Assembly (NCBI RefSeq): GCF_023159225.1 | Contig: NC_063163.1 | Coordinates: 105,803,885-105,867,884, forward strand | DNA: 64,000 nucleotides | DNA from: Perognathus longimembris pacificus | Lineage: Eukaryota; Chordata; Mammalia; Rodentia; Heteromyidae | Direction of reading: 5' to 3' | Shown here: piece after piece, positions 22,618 to 32,840 of the stretch | How positions within the stretch are numbered: the stretch's first letter is position 1 | Layout of the letters: every line of letters starts with the position of its first letter | Position numbers and translations under genes: made by a program | Notes under the pieces: model-generated | Database searches by the model: none | Told to the model about the DNA's origin: nothing | Seen by the model: the letters and a program-made list of their open reading frames with translations, nothing else

Positions 22618-23299
22618 GATATAACGCTGTGAGATCCAGTAGTCTTGCTGCTGTCTGGCACCAGGTACTAGACTCTGCAGTCCCAAGTCTTCTGCTACCT
22701 TTGTATAGGTGAGTATTTTATAGGGTCTTCTAGGTGAATTGACTTGTTCTGGATTAATAATATTCTTGGTTTTGTTGCCCCATTAATCAAGAGCTAGACG
22801 ACAAAATCTAAAATGCAAAACAAAACACAAAAGTATTCATTTTGTGTCTTTTCTAGCTTTCTGTTACCATCACTAAGAACTTATCTCATGAAAACAAATT
22901 GTACAGCGTAAAAATAGAGAAAGCAAAGAAAAAGAAATGATATACTAGGTAAGAAAAATTCCTTTGTGAGTAAAAGAAGACATCTAATCTTAAAGAATAG
23001 TGTCCAGAGATGGAATTAGTTCAGTGATCTTTGCATTTTTCAGCCCTGGCCTCCTCAAGTAGCTTTATCCTATGGCTCCTGTCACTACCACAGGCCCAGA
23101 TAGAAGCCTTGAATCTAACAGCAATCAAGAGAAGAGGAGGAACCTGTCTCACTCTTTGGCTCTGTTTTAGGATGAATACAGTCTCTAAAATGCATTCAAT
23201 AGAGCCCAGGATCAGAATTGAGTCACAGATCCACTCTTGGACCTCTGCTACCACTGTGCTCACCGTCAGCTTTCCTCTAGTGAATGCACAGATGCAGTG
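22618..23299. other. Single-copy DNA
   Basis: Overlapping opposite-strand frames at 23021-23359 have no known motif. No splice-bounded exon is apparent. Confidence 0.35.
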
Positions 23300-23456
23300 A
23301 ATGACTCTGGAAAGCCCAGTTATTGAATGGGGAAGAATGATGCAAGGCACTCTTTGCATTGATCAGGATGCATTGCACTCATAAACTGAGATGTTGAATT
23401 GACACCCCATTTACACAACTACTGAAAGAAAATAAAAAATAAAATCAAAAGAATTG
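23300..23456 (+). mobile_element. Probable LINE-1 3' tail, plus strand
   Basis: 'gatcaggatgcattgcactc' followed by 'acacaactactgaaag' and an A-rich tail with AAATAAAA. The same order occurs at 36655-36836, which suggests a shared 3' UTR ending. Confidence 0.5.
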
Positions 23457-24132
23457 AGAGAGAAAAGGATGACAGGTAGTATCCCTGATGCATAATTTGT
23501 AGAGCCTATGAAACATGAAAACTTATCTTTCTCATGGCAGAAGGGCAACATCCAAGAGACTGACATTAGCTTCAGTGAGATCAGTTTAGGGGAGAGATCT
23601 CCCTTCCCCCAGTGAGTTGTTTGAAACACTGTGGTACTGCCATCCAGCACAGAGATGGCCACTGCTTTGTTTTGGTCTCCATATCTACAGTATTCCCAAC
23701 CAAACCTGACCCTGCCAGACCTGACCCCAAATACTGAGGCAGGTGGGGAAGGCTGACAGAGATCTTCCTTCACCCATAATTCCAAGAGTCAAGACTGCTA
23801 GGATAACCAAAAGTGGCAGGGAATGAAAAGCAAGGCCAGCTCTAACATTAATAGCATGCAACTGAGAACCCAACCTGGGATAGTCTGGGAGGCAGCCACA
23901 CATGGCAAGGTAGGAACTAAAGCTTAACATCCAATATAAGCTTCACTGTCTCATGTACAGATAGTCCTCTGACTTGTGGTAGTCCATTTAACTTCATGAT
24001 AATGAAAAAGCAATATGCATCTGGTAGACAGTGTGATTCAGATTTTGTGTTTTGATCTCCTGAGCTAATGATGTGCTGTATCATTGGGACACCAACAGAG
24101 AGCCACAGCATTCAAGCAGCCATGCAACCACA

Positions 24133-24133
<1 letters not shown>
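23457..24133. other. Single-copy DNA
   Basis: Minus frames at 23411-23930 (124 and 81 codons) have no known domain. Confidence 0.35.
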
Positions 24134-24216
<83 letters not shown>

Positions 24217-24230
24217 GACAGAGAGAGAGC
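24134..24230 (+). repeat. (GA)n(GACA)n compound microsatellite
   Basis: About 23 GA units, then eight GACA units, then GA again. Repetitive ORFs read through it in several frames and are artefacts. Confidence 0.97.
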
Positions 24231-24397
24231 GAGCAGACTCTGCAATGTGCCATCCTGCTAAATAGAATGTTTGGTCGATTAGTCGTAACTCATATATTTT
24301 TTTGCTTGAGGATATTTTCAGTTCATGAGGTACTTATCAAGATGTAAACCTTTGTGTCAATTGAGGAATATGTACCCTTAATCAACAAGTACATATG

Positions 24398-24416
24398 CAC
24401 ACACACACACACACAC
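24398..24416 (+). repeat. Short (AC)n microsatellite
   Basis: Nine AC units. Confidence 0.9.
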
Positions 24417-24545
24417 GTGTTTAAATTCTGAATAACGTTAAGATTGTGACTGCAGCATACTCTTAGGCAGGTCAGTAGGTCCTATGTGGTTGCACTGGCT
24501 TTAGGGTGGTCAAGCAAATATCAGTAGTGATGGTTTGGGAAACAC

Positions 24546-24820
24546 GTGGGGGTGGGTGGGGAACAAGCCAGCCAAAGAGGCTTTGAGGAGAAACTGAGCA
24601 CAGAGGAACTTAGGGAGGTGGTATTTGAGCTGCCCTCAATGCCAGCAGAAGTTCTCAGGGAGCTCGACTCCCCAAGAAATATGGAGGTACCACAGTTGAT
24701 GCCATCTGGGGAGGTGGAGAAGCTGATGTGGTCAGAAAACACACTGCATCCTGCCCACACTCTATTTTCTTCTGTGGTGACTTGATACATTCCAAAAAGT
24801 TCTAACAAATGAAAAAAAAA
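24546..24820 (+). pseudogene. Unidentified ORF followed by an A run, possible retrocopy
   Basis: A 79-codon frame (24546-24785) has a charged, gene-like composition ('EKLSTEELREVVFELPSM', 'EVPQLMPSGEVEKLMW') and ends in TGA. Some 25 bases later a run of ten A follows. This order resembles the end of a processed gene copy, but there is no polyadenylation signal before the A run (an AATAAA lies after it, near 24838), no upstream homology and no target duplication that I can see. Function unknown. Confidence 0.2.
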
Positions 24821-24929
24821 ACCACACCTTGACATTGAATAAAAATGAGGGTGGAATGAGGAAGGATGGTTGTGTAGGTTCAGAAGGAGAGAGAGAAGTC
24901 CTTCTTCAAAGGGAATTCTAAATGCACTT

Positions 24930-25260
24930 TCCACAGCCTGTCAAAGGTTAAAACTGTTCAATGCTATTTAGCATCATTTGCATCAACTTACAGGAAGGAA
25001 TTCCTCCCATGCCGGCTGCACCCAGTGTGTCTATGTGACAGAGATTAGTCTCTCCTTCCACGGGAAGGGGTAATTTTCAAAGCTTTAGTTTTAATCTAGT
25101 GCATATGGAACACTCTGAAACATCTCCCCTGAGTGTTTAATGATGTGCCCTTCCACATTTTCCATGTTGAAAAGAGCATGAGGGATAAAAATGGAAGCCC
25201 TTCCCATTTAATATTTATAAAGCTGATCATTAAAAAAGGTATCAAGGGGAGTCACCTGCA
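24930..25260. promoter_or_regulatory. Candidate conserved non-coding element
   Basis: Repeat-free, with an octamer-like ATTTGCAT near 24976 and several AT-rich homeobox-like words (TTTAATCTAGTGC, GTTTAATGATG). The call is by texture only. Confidence 0.2.
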
Positions 25261-26595
25261 GAAAGAGAGAGCTACATCCTGGGAGGTCTAGGTCTAAGCT
25301 GGAGATGCAGAAGGAGACTCCAATTCTGCTCTCAAACTTTCTCCTGAAATACTGATACCTGACTATACAGGACTAAGGAATCAGGTAATTTGCTTAACCG
25401 GTAATAATAAGGAAAAATTAAGGCTTAGAATCATTATGTGCTACAAAGAAAATTATCAACATTTTAGCTATGAGATGGACTTTTAATTTCACCTTTACTC
25501 ATGTGTATATACATGGTTTTATATATATGAACATATACACTGCACATATATTTAACACATGCAGCCATTCAGTTCCCTACACATATACGTATTCTACATG
25601 TATGACCATATAACAAGACATCACAAAGGGATTTTTGTAAAAAAAAAAAACAAAAGCATTTTTGCTTTTTTTTTTTTTTTTGCTAAAGAAAGGTTGAGAT
25701 TTGAGCCATGTGAAACCTCAAAGATGCTAAAACTGATGTGTCTTTTCCCTCAACATTCACTAAAGAGCCTTTTATTCTATAATTTCAATATGGCTTACAG
25801 AAAGAAACAAGGAAGGAAGGACGTAAGGGAAGAAGGAAGAAGGTAAGGTGAACAGCAGAACTATGCTACTCTCTCATAATCTCTGACAGTAGATGAGCAA
25901 ATTCTTAGTTCGGTAATGCGAGGGATTTAGGAAAATTTCTATCTGAAGTTGTTGATTTTGGTTCTTACTATCTATGATTCCTCGGGTTTTACTTGTACAG
26001 TGACCACACTGTGCTGAACAGGAAGACAAACTTTAAGAAGCTAGTTCGTGAGCTGCAGGCAAGACTTGCATACTAGGTGGGACATCTGAACATAAATAGA
26101 AAGCAAAACATAGCAAAGTAAACAAACAACAGATTCCACTCTCCTATCATCAGGATACATATTTACCCAGAGTCTAATCTTATTGGATGCATACAGAAAT
26201 TTCTATCAGGTTGCTTACATAGGTAAGTGCTTCCTTGAAGGGTAGAGGTGAGACAAGCAAAACATGCGGTAAGGGGGAGTCAGTTTTATACAGAATAGAA
26301 GTCAAGATATGGAACTTCACTAGTGGTCTTAGAGGACCTTCGTAGCCTGTCTTTTCTTATCTGGACGCCTTTATCTTCTTCATGTTTCCTACTCCACCGT
26401 CTGATAAGGCTCTTCATATGGAAAGTAACAAAGTTATTTATAACCACAGGCCCAAAGTGAGACCTTTCCTTCTCTGAGCTACTCTTGGGAGGCATTGAAA
26501 GAGCTCTGGAATCCCAAAGGGATGGATGAGTTGGGCAAAGGAATCAAGAAAATGCTGGGGGTGATGGACTCTGGCTTTATTATTTACTAGTTTCA
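25261..26595. other. Single-copy DNA
   Basis: An A run (about 25640) and a T run (about 25665-25681) lie close together. A GGAAG-rich purine stretch is at 25800-25850. No gene recognised. Confidence 0.35.
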
Positions 26596-26599
26596 TTTA

Positions 26600-26655
26600 T
26601 GTGTGTGTGTATGTGTGTGTGCAAGTGTGCAAGTGTGCATGCATGCATGCATGTG
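26600..26655 (+). repeat. (TG)n/(TGCA)n microsatellite
   Basis: TG repeats, two GCAAGTGT units and TGCA units, at the tail side of the next SINE. Confidence 0.9.
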
Positions 26656-26853
26656 TGCAGGTCCTGGGGCTTGAATTCAGGGCCTAGGCACTGTCCCTGA
26701 GATTCTTTTGCTCAAGGCAAGGGCTCCACCATTTACTCTACTTCTGGCTTCTTTGTTGATTAATTGGAGATACAGGCTGGCTTCTAACCATGATCCTTCT
26801 ATCTCAGCATCCTGAGTAGCTAGGATTACAGGCATGAACCATTGGCACACAGC
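26656..26853 (-). mobile_element. B1-dID type SINE
   Basis: dID-like part ('ggtcctggggcttgaattc', 'ctcaaggcaagggctcc'), linker 'ttaattggagatacagg', 7SL-like head ending 'gattacaggcatgaacc'. Confidence 0.9.
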
Positions 26854-26965
26854 TGACATTGGCTTTATTACAATGAAAAGGAGATTGAGTTCTGTCTCCC
26901 CTGTCAGTAAAATCATTAGCAGAAGGTGAAGAGATTGTGCTTTGGTAGAGAATTTCCAGAAGGAA

Positions 26966-26993
26966 CTTCTCTTACTCTCTCTCTCTCTCTCTC

Positions 26994-27074
<81 letters not shown>
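26966..27074 (+). repeat. (CT)n microsatellite
   Basis: About 105 bases of CT with two short interruptions (TTTCC near 26995). Long (SL)n and (ER)n reading frames across it are artefacts. Confidence 0.97.
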
Positions 27075-27389
27075 CAGGAGAGAGGTAACAGGTAGGACTG
27101 GAGGTCAGAAACAGAAGCATTTGAAACAGATGGATACCCACCATCTAATATGTTAAAATGCCAAGTGGTAACATTAGGAAGGAGAATGTTCCCTCAGCAT
27201 TGTCCCCAAGAAGAGGAATCCCAGCTCCAATTCCCCCATCTGCCTTCACACTGGGAAAGCCACCTGCCTACCATCTCTTCTGCCTCCTCAACCTTGCAGC
27301 TAAGATGGGAGATGGCTCTGCATAAGAGGTGGAAAGACGTTGACTTAAAGTGCCCCTGAGAAATGGATTTTTGTCCTTGCTGTGCTGGG

Positions 27390-27880
27390 AGTGGGGAGGG
27401 AGGCGCTAGAAGAAACAGCAGTTGCTCCCTGCTGCTTCAGGAACTTAGCTGGAAGCATTCAGGACCACCCAATACCAGATATTCAAACTGGGACTGCGCA
27501 GAAGTAAAAGTTCAAATTCCAAAATGGCTGACTTGATTACCCTGCCATTTGTGTAAGCATTCCTGCACATGACCAATCCAGTCTAGGATTTCTGGGACCA
27601 GGGGCAATACAAAGAGACCCACTTATTTTATTTACCAATCTTCTGTGTTTTACTATCATTAGTGGGCCTCTGTTCTCCATTATGGGGAGAAGCGTCTGTT
27701 CTGGATTACAGGGCTGTTCTGTTGAAGAGGTGATGTCCTGCCTTAGACCCTCCTGCACTTATTTCTCTGCCCAAGCTACCCAGGTCCTTTTGTGGCAGGT
27801 CTTTGATCATAGATCCTGACTGCCTCACCAAGTCTGAGCAAATGCTTAGAATAAACAGCTGGATCTTGGAATGATTAGGT
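27390..27880 (+). mobile_element. Possible solo LTR of a gammaretrovirus-like element
   Basis: In order: 'gactgcgcagaagtaaaag', 'ccaaaatggctgac', a CCAAT-type 'gaccaatcc', a TTATTTTATTTA stretch and an AATAAA near 27850. This resembles the U3-R layout of old rodent LTRs. TG...CA ends and a target duplication could not be defined, so the call is tentative. Confidence 0.22.
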
Positions 27881-30060
27881 GGAAGCTACAAATACACATC
27901 AAGGATGCCCTTTGTTATTTGCTAATGAAGCTGGCTCCTGAACTTGCTGGAGAATCAATTCACTGTGAACACAAGGATTAGGTAGTGCAGGCTGTAGCCA
28001 AATAGAAGGGAATGATAAACCTGTAACATATCTATGGCCGTTCTTAACCTGGACTGATCCTTATAATAACTTGAAGATCTTTGAAGACATACCCATGCTC
28101 TATCTTTACCCCTAGGCAACTTTATTTAGTTGTTTTGGGGTGAGGCCAGAGATGGAAATGCAACCAAGCTGAGAACTTCCAGGTAGTGACTATAGGTAAC
28201 TAATAACACAGTCACAGTGAAAAGCAAAGAATGACAGGCGCATGTATTTCATGATGTATAAACACCCACAGGGAAGCTGAGCAGTTAAAATGTTTTCCCT
28301 ACAATTCCATTCTTAATTACCCAAGGAGTGGAAAGGACTAGTGAACCAGATAATTGCAGAGTTGATAAAACAACAATAAAATCTAAATATGGCTTTCTTG
28401 GTTAGAGTCAAAATTCAGAAAATTAATGGACACTTACTATTAATGAGACACAATGTTAGGAACTGTGAGAAAGGCAGATGAGAAAGGCAGAGCTGCTGTC
28501 TTAAAGAAGGTCAAGTTCATTCAGAACATTTGCTCTGCTTGTTGAGCTCAATTCTAGGTATAAACTGAGAAGCAATGAGGATGACTGATGTATTTATTGC
28601 TCTTGTGAAATTTCCTCTATACCAGAATGAGAGTAAAATAAATGTTATGTTGAGTCACACTTATGATCACCCATTTTTGGAAGAGTGGTATTAAGGACCA
28701 TTGAAATATAATAGCTCCTTAACCCTTTGATTTCTCAGGTTAGAAACAGTGTCAAAAATCCCTACAGTTGTTATCAATGGAACCATGGCAGGGGCCTGGC
28801 ATAGTTCAAGCTAGGCTTTCCATCATTTTTTTGTCTGTTATTTTCCACTTCCCTGTTCTCAGTTTTTCAAATGATTATTCTGTGCTCTATGTAGACAAAT
28901 ATAATTAGTTGCCCTTCTAATTCTATCTCTAAGAAATTGAATGTGGTTTCCTTGTAAGAAGCCTTGACTTTCTCCACAAGGAATCACACATCTTTCCAAT
29001 GTCTCATCTACAATGGGAGACAGCGAAGCAGAATGTCTCAACTTTGGCTGCAAATTAAAGTCACGGTGGGGAGCATATAAAAGCAAATGTGCAAAGATGC
29101 ATGCATGCTTGGGTACCACCCTGAGAATCTGATTTCATTATGGCATGGGTTTAAAAATTTTTTAAGACCTCCTCAAGTGATCTCAATATACCGCCAACAC
29201 TGAGGACAAAGCAGGAAACAACTGGGTAAAAATGTCTCCATTTTATGAGGTATATGAATGGAATGACTTTGGAAAGAGTACCAAACATGACCACATGTCC
29301 TGTGGCTTAGATTTAAAATCAGGTTTAAAGTAGCACAGAGATAATGCAGAATGATGTCATGGATACAAAAGTATTGAGAAGTGTTTGACAAGCATAGTTT
29401 TAAAAAAGTGCTATATATTAGCATTTTGATACAATTAGTTTTATAATTAGCAATGGTTGCCTATTGGGAAAAGTAGAACATCCTTTTATATGCCTCATCC
29501 TCAGTAGCTAACTCTTCTGGAACATCTCCCAATGGAACTCTCCATCCACACCTCAAATGTACTTACCAAGACTCCAGTTAGACACACAAGGTACTCTAAT
29601 AACCTAAGCCATATCAACCCACATTGTATTCATTTGAGATGCATGGTGTTTTAATCAAATTTTTCTACATGTCCAAACCATTTGGATGTTAAAGTAATAG
29701 GAGCACCCTAATTACCTATTTCATATTTTCAGAGCTAAAAGATGATGACCTCATGACAGTGATTTCCTTATCTTTTCCTCATTTTTTAAATGAGACTTCC
29801 TACAAGCTAGTCTGGACTTGGATAAAGGATCAAAATGCTGATATCCCATTTCTATCCTACTTCCTCACATTCGTATACTCTTTGTTCATCCAGATACCCA
29901 CAATTGCCAACTCTAGATACTGGAGTCACATGGTGTACTTGGTACCCCACGCATAAGTCTAAGACATGTCTGTTGAATATCCTCATCCCTAATCTATGCT
30001 TCTTTTCTTTGTTCTCATTATGGGTTTCTATACTCTGCACTGTCTCTTCCTGAGATTTTA
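27881..30060. other. Single-copy DNA with a possible ancient repeat at 28425-28560
   Basis: 28425-28560 has the order 'cacttactattaatgagacac', 'gttaggaactgtgag', 'ctgctgtcttaaagaagg', similar to the repeat suspected at 3395. The remaining frames, including 28859-29119 and 29173-29424 on the minus strand, show nothing recognisable. Confidence 0.35.
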
Positions 30061-30069
30061 CTTTTTACT

Positions 30070-30270
30070 TGGTTCATCCTGGACTTTAAACTCTGGACTT
30101 GGGTGTTGTTCCTTAGCTCTTTTTGCCTCTAGGAGGACTCTACTACTTGAGCTACAGCACCACTTCCAGCTTTTTCTGTGGACCTTCCTGCCTGGGCTGG
30201 CTTCAAACTGTGATTCTTAAATCTCCGCTTTCTGCGTAGCTAGGATTATGACATGAGTCACTGATGACCA
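30070..30270 (-). mobile_element. B1-dID type SINE
   Basis: dID-like part ('actacttgagctacagcacc'), 'tgcctgggctggcttcaaac' and a diverged 7SL-like head ('agctaggattatgacatg'). Confidence 0.8.
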
Positions 30271-30486
30271 TATTTTACCATTTTTTAAAACATTTTTTTT
30301 ACTAATTCAAAATTTTTGTAAGCTTTCTATAACCTTGGAAAAAGAAAAATCATGGTGATTGGTAGCGAGTATGGTAAGAAACCAGAATCGTTTTCTAGTT
30401 CTTAATGCTCTGTAAACTCAGTAGCATACCTCTTTATGTATTTTCCTAGGACAAGTACTTTTCATTACGTTACTCAGATTGTTGTT

Positions 30487-30575
30487 TGTTTTGCTTTTTT
30501 GGCAGTACGTGGGCTTGAACTCAGGGCTTCCTCTTTGATGGTCAACTACTCTACAACTAAGCTGTTACCTGGAAA
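30487..30575 (-). mobile_element. ID-like SINE fragment
   Basis: 'gcttgaactcagggcttc' (B box complement) and 'ctctacaactaagctg' (A box complement) in the right order for a minus-strand ID-like unit. Confidence 0.55.
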
Positions 30576-30582
30576 GAAACTA

Positions 30583-30700
30583 GAAGCACATCTGTGACTA
30601 AAGGAGTAGCTCACTAGTGTTGAGCAAAAAAAAAAGTTAGACAACAGTGCCTAGGCTCCAAGTTCAAACCCCAATACTGGCTAAATAAATAAATCAAACT
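30583..30700 (+). mobile_element. dID/Geo-type SINE tail fragment
   Basis: 'ctagtgttgagcaaaa', 'gacaacagtgcctaggctcc', 'agttcaaaccccaatactgg' and an (AAAT)n tail match the 3' half of the composite SINEs in this window; no head is present. Confidence 0.7.
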
Positions 30701-31664
30701 TGGGTGGTTTGTTTGTAACATTACATTTCTTTTTTTTTTTTTTTCTAGAAAATACCTTTACATAGTTGAGCGAGTACAGTGGAATTATGCCTCTGGAATA
30801 TAATCTACACCAAATGCCTAAATGGCTGACTCCTTTAATATTTTACAATAGGTAGCTCAGAGACCTCATGCCTTTTCATAACCGATTTTCTACTTACCTT
30901 AGGTTTCATAAAAATTAAAATATGCACACACTGGTTGGGAATATATGGTTAATAGGCACTGGATATCATTGGAATGCTATCCCTGTCTGGCATACTCCAG
31001 GATGAAGAAGAATCAGAGAATGCAAGTATCCCTACACTTGCCATAACTGGTGCCAAGCTAAACCCCTTCCCTCAGAAGCTTAATTTCCTGCTGCACACCT
31101 TGCAAGTAGCATCTGAGTTCAGACAAGACTGCAATTCATTCTGGTCCCTCCAGGGGTCCTGGTAGCCCTGGAGAGAGAACTGTGCACCTGAATATCATGA
31201 TGTTTAGATTCATAGACTATGCACTAGCATTGATTATTTCCTATTCCTAAACTTTGGGCTTGTATTTCATTTTGGACACATTTCTGTACATTATGACATT
31301 TCCTTTCCTCCATGTATCAGATGGGCACCTCTTTTCCTCAGGGAACAACATTCATCTTTAAGCATCTTATTAACATAAAGCTTTAATAACGTAATATGTT
31401 TTTAGCCTGGCCTTTGGATTTCATCATGAAAGTAATCCAGAGGTAGATTAATCTTAGCGAAGCATCAGAAAACCCCGGGCTATTCCCGATCGATGGTCTT
31501 CCTTTTTTTCTAGGTCACTACTTCTCCCAGAGCTTTCACAGCTCTTCTCATGATCCTCTAAGTAATCATAAATAACCTGATAATTAAATACTACTTTTTC
31601 TATCACTTGAGAAGGTCAGTAACTTTTGATATTGGGACTTGAAAGGCAAGTGAAAATACTGTGG
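30701..31664. other. Single-copy DNA
   Basis: A T run lies at 30729-30744. The plus frame at 30974-31165 has no known motif. Confidence 0.35.
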
Positions 31665-31860
31665 ATTGTATTTTGTCGAGCACCTACCATATTCTAGGAA
31701 CCAGGCAAGTTCATTTAGTTCTCACAGTGATGTGCAAGTTAGGAGTTAGTATAATTCTTTACATTCATAGTTGAAGTACTGAGGCCCAGAGAGGAAGAAC
31801 AACTTGACTATAGTTATTCTGCAAGGCAGGTAAGCAGGATTTTGCATTCAGTCAGCCAGT
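31665..31860 (-). repeat. MIR, nearly complete
   Basis: On the plus strand: 'gagcacctaccatattctagg', 'tctcacagtgatg', 'actgaggcccagagagg' and 'caggattttgcattcagtcag', the reverse complement of MIR in consensus order. Confidence 0.85.
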
Positions 31861-32102
31861 CTTGAGTTTGGGAACTCAGGGTTACACAGGGTAATAAAAT
31901 GTATATGTAATGCAAAGGCACCTTTTCATGAGGTATTTGTGGAGGCTCAAATGCAAGATATTTCAAGAGGCTAGAGGTGAGATAGAGTTTTATGGATAAA
32001 CCAATGGAAATAGGCAGAAAACATGAGCCTCTAGAACTTATAAATACGCAACAGATGAGGTGTTAATTCACTTTATATAGACTAATTCTCTGTAAGGATT
32101 TT

Positions 32103-32668
32103 AAGTGAGGTAAGCCAAGATCAGAGAGACAATGGCACATGTTCTCCCTGTTATGTGGAAATTAGATCTAAAAGCCACTTGGAAATGACAAAATACACAG
32201 AATTCTAGATACCCCCATACAGTGGGACCCAAAGAAGACAGACTTAGGAGAGAACCACAAAGGTGCAAAAGCCTCCTCATACGTATATAAAATAATATAT
32301 ACTGAAACGAGCTCCAACAGTATGGAAACAAAGGACTTTTATCTTAGTTTGATTTTTCTCTTTTTGTTGACTCTGTGTTCTTTACCTTTTATACAGGGTC
32401 TTTACATCCGTATCTGAGGGAAGGTGGGGGGAATGCACAGAATCAGAGGAAAAGGTTAAAAAGTGCACCAGCAGAACACACTGGCTGCACTGGTCGTTGA
32501 TAAAAGTGACCTACACAACTTGTGGATGGAGATGGGAAGAAAGGAATGGGATAAAATGAGGGAACAGATGGCCATGCGATAGGAAATGTACTTATTTCTG
32601 GATGGATGTAAAGGTAACCCCAGTGTATATCACCTCTAAAACAACAATAAAGTGGAAAAAAAATTGAC
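32103..32668 (+). mobile_element. LINE-1 3' UTR, plus strand
   Basis: Begins 'gtgaggtaagccaagatcag' and 'ggcacatgttctccctg', the stretch that follows the ORF2 stop in mammalian LINE-1, and ends with AATAAAG and nine A at about 32645-32668. 5' truncated; no clear target duplication. Confidence 0.8.
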
Positions 32669-32681
32669 AGTGACTTTATTA

Positions 32682-32735
32682 TATGTGTGTATACATACAT
32701 CATACATACACACATACATAAATATATACATATAT
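32682..32735 (+). repeat. (ATAC/GTAT)-rich low-complexity tract
   Basis: Imperfect TG, ATAC and CATA repeats directly between two LINE-1 tails of opposite orientation. Confidence 0.85.
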
Positions 32736-32840
32736 CATTTTTATTTTATTTTGAAATGAACTTTACACAGTTGTACCACAAGGTTTCAAATCAGTTAGTG
32801 AGTACAATGAATCATGATCAGTGTCACCCTTTAAACATGT
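32736..32840 (-). mobile_element. Old LINE-1 3' end fragment
   Basis: Plus strand reads T-rich start, 'ctttacacagttgtacc', 'tttcaaatcagttagtgag', 'tcagtgtcaccc', the order of LINE-1 tails in this window. Confidence 0.55.

Noticed and set aside
23021..23359. 112-codon minus frame overlapping an 89-codon plus frame
   Set aside because: No known motif; the right end runs into a probable LINE-1 tail.
24065..24347. (ER)n, (TDRQ)n and (SL)n frames
   Set aside because: Translations of the (GA)n(GACA)n microsatellite.
26677..27156. 155-codon minus frame with (RE)n and its plus-strand (SL)n counterpart
   Set aside because: Translation of a (CT)n microsatellite plus the adjoining SINE.
31495..31560. 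Possible plus-strand exon after 'cttcctttttttctag' at 31514
   Set aside because: Acceptor-like only; the frame after it is short and there is no donor or polyadenylation site in a fitting place.
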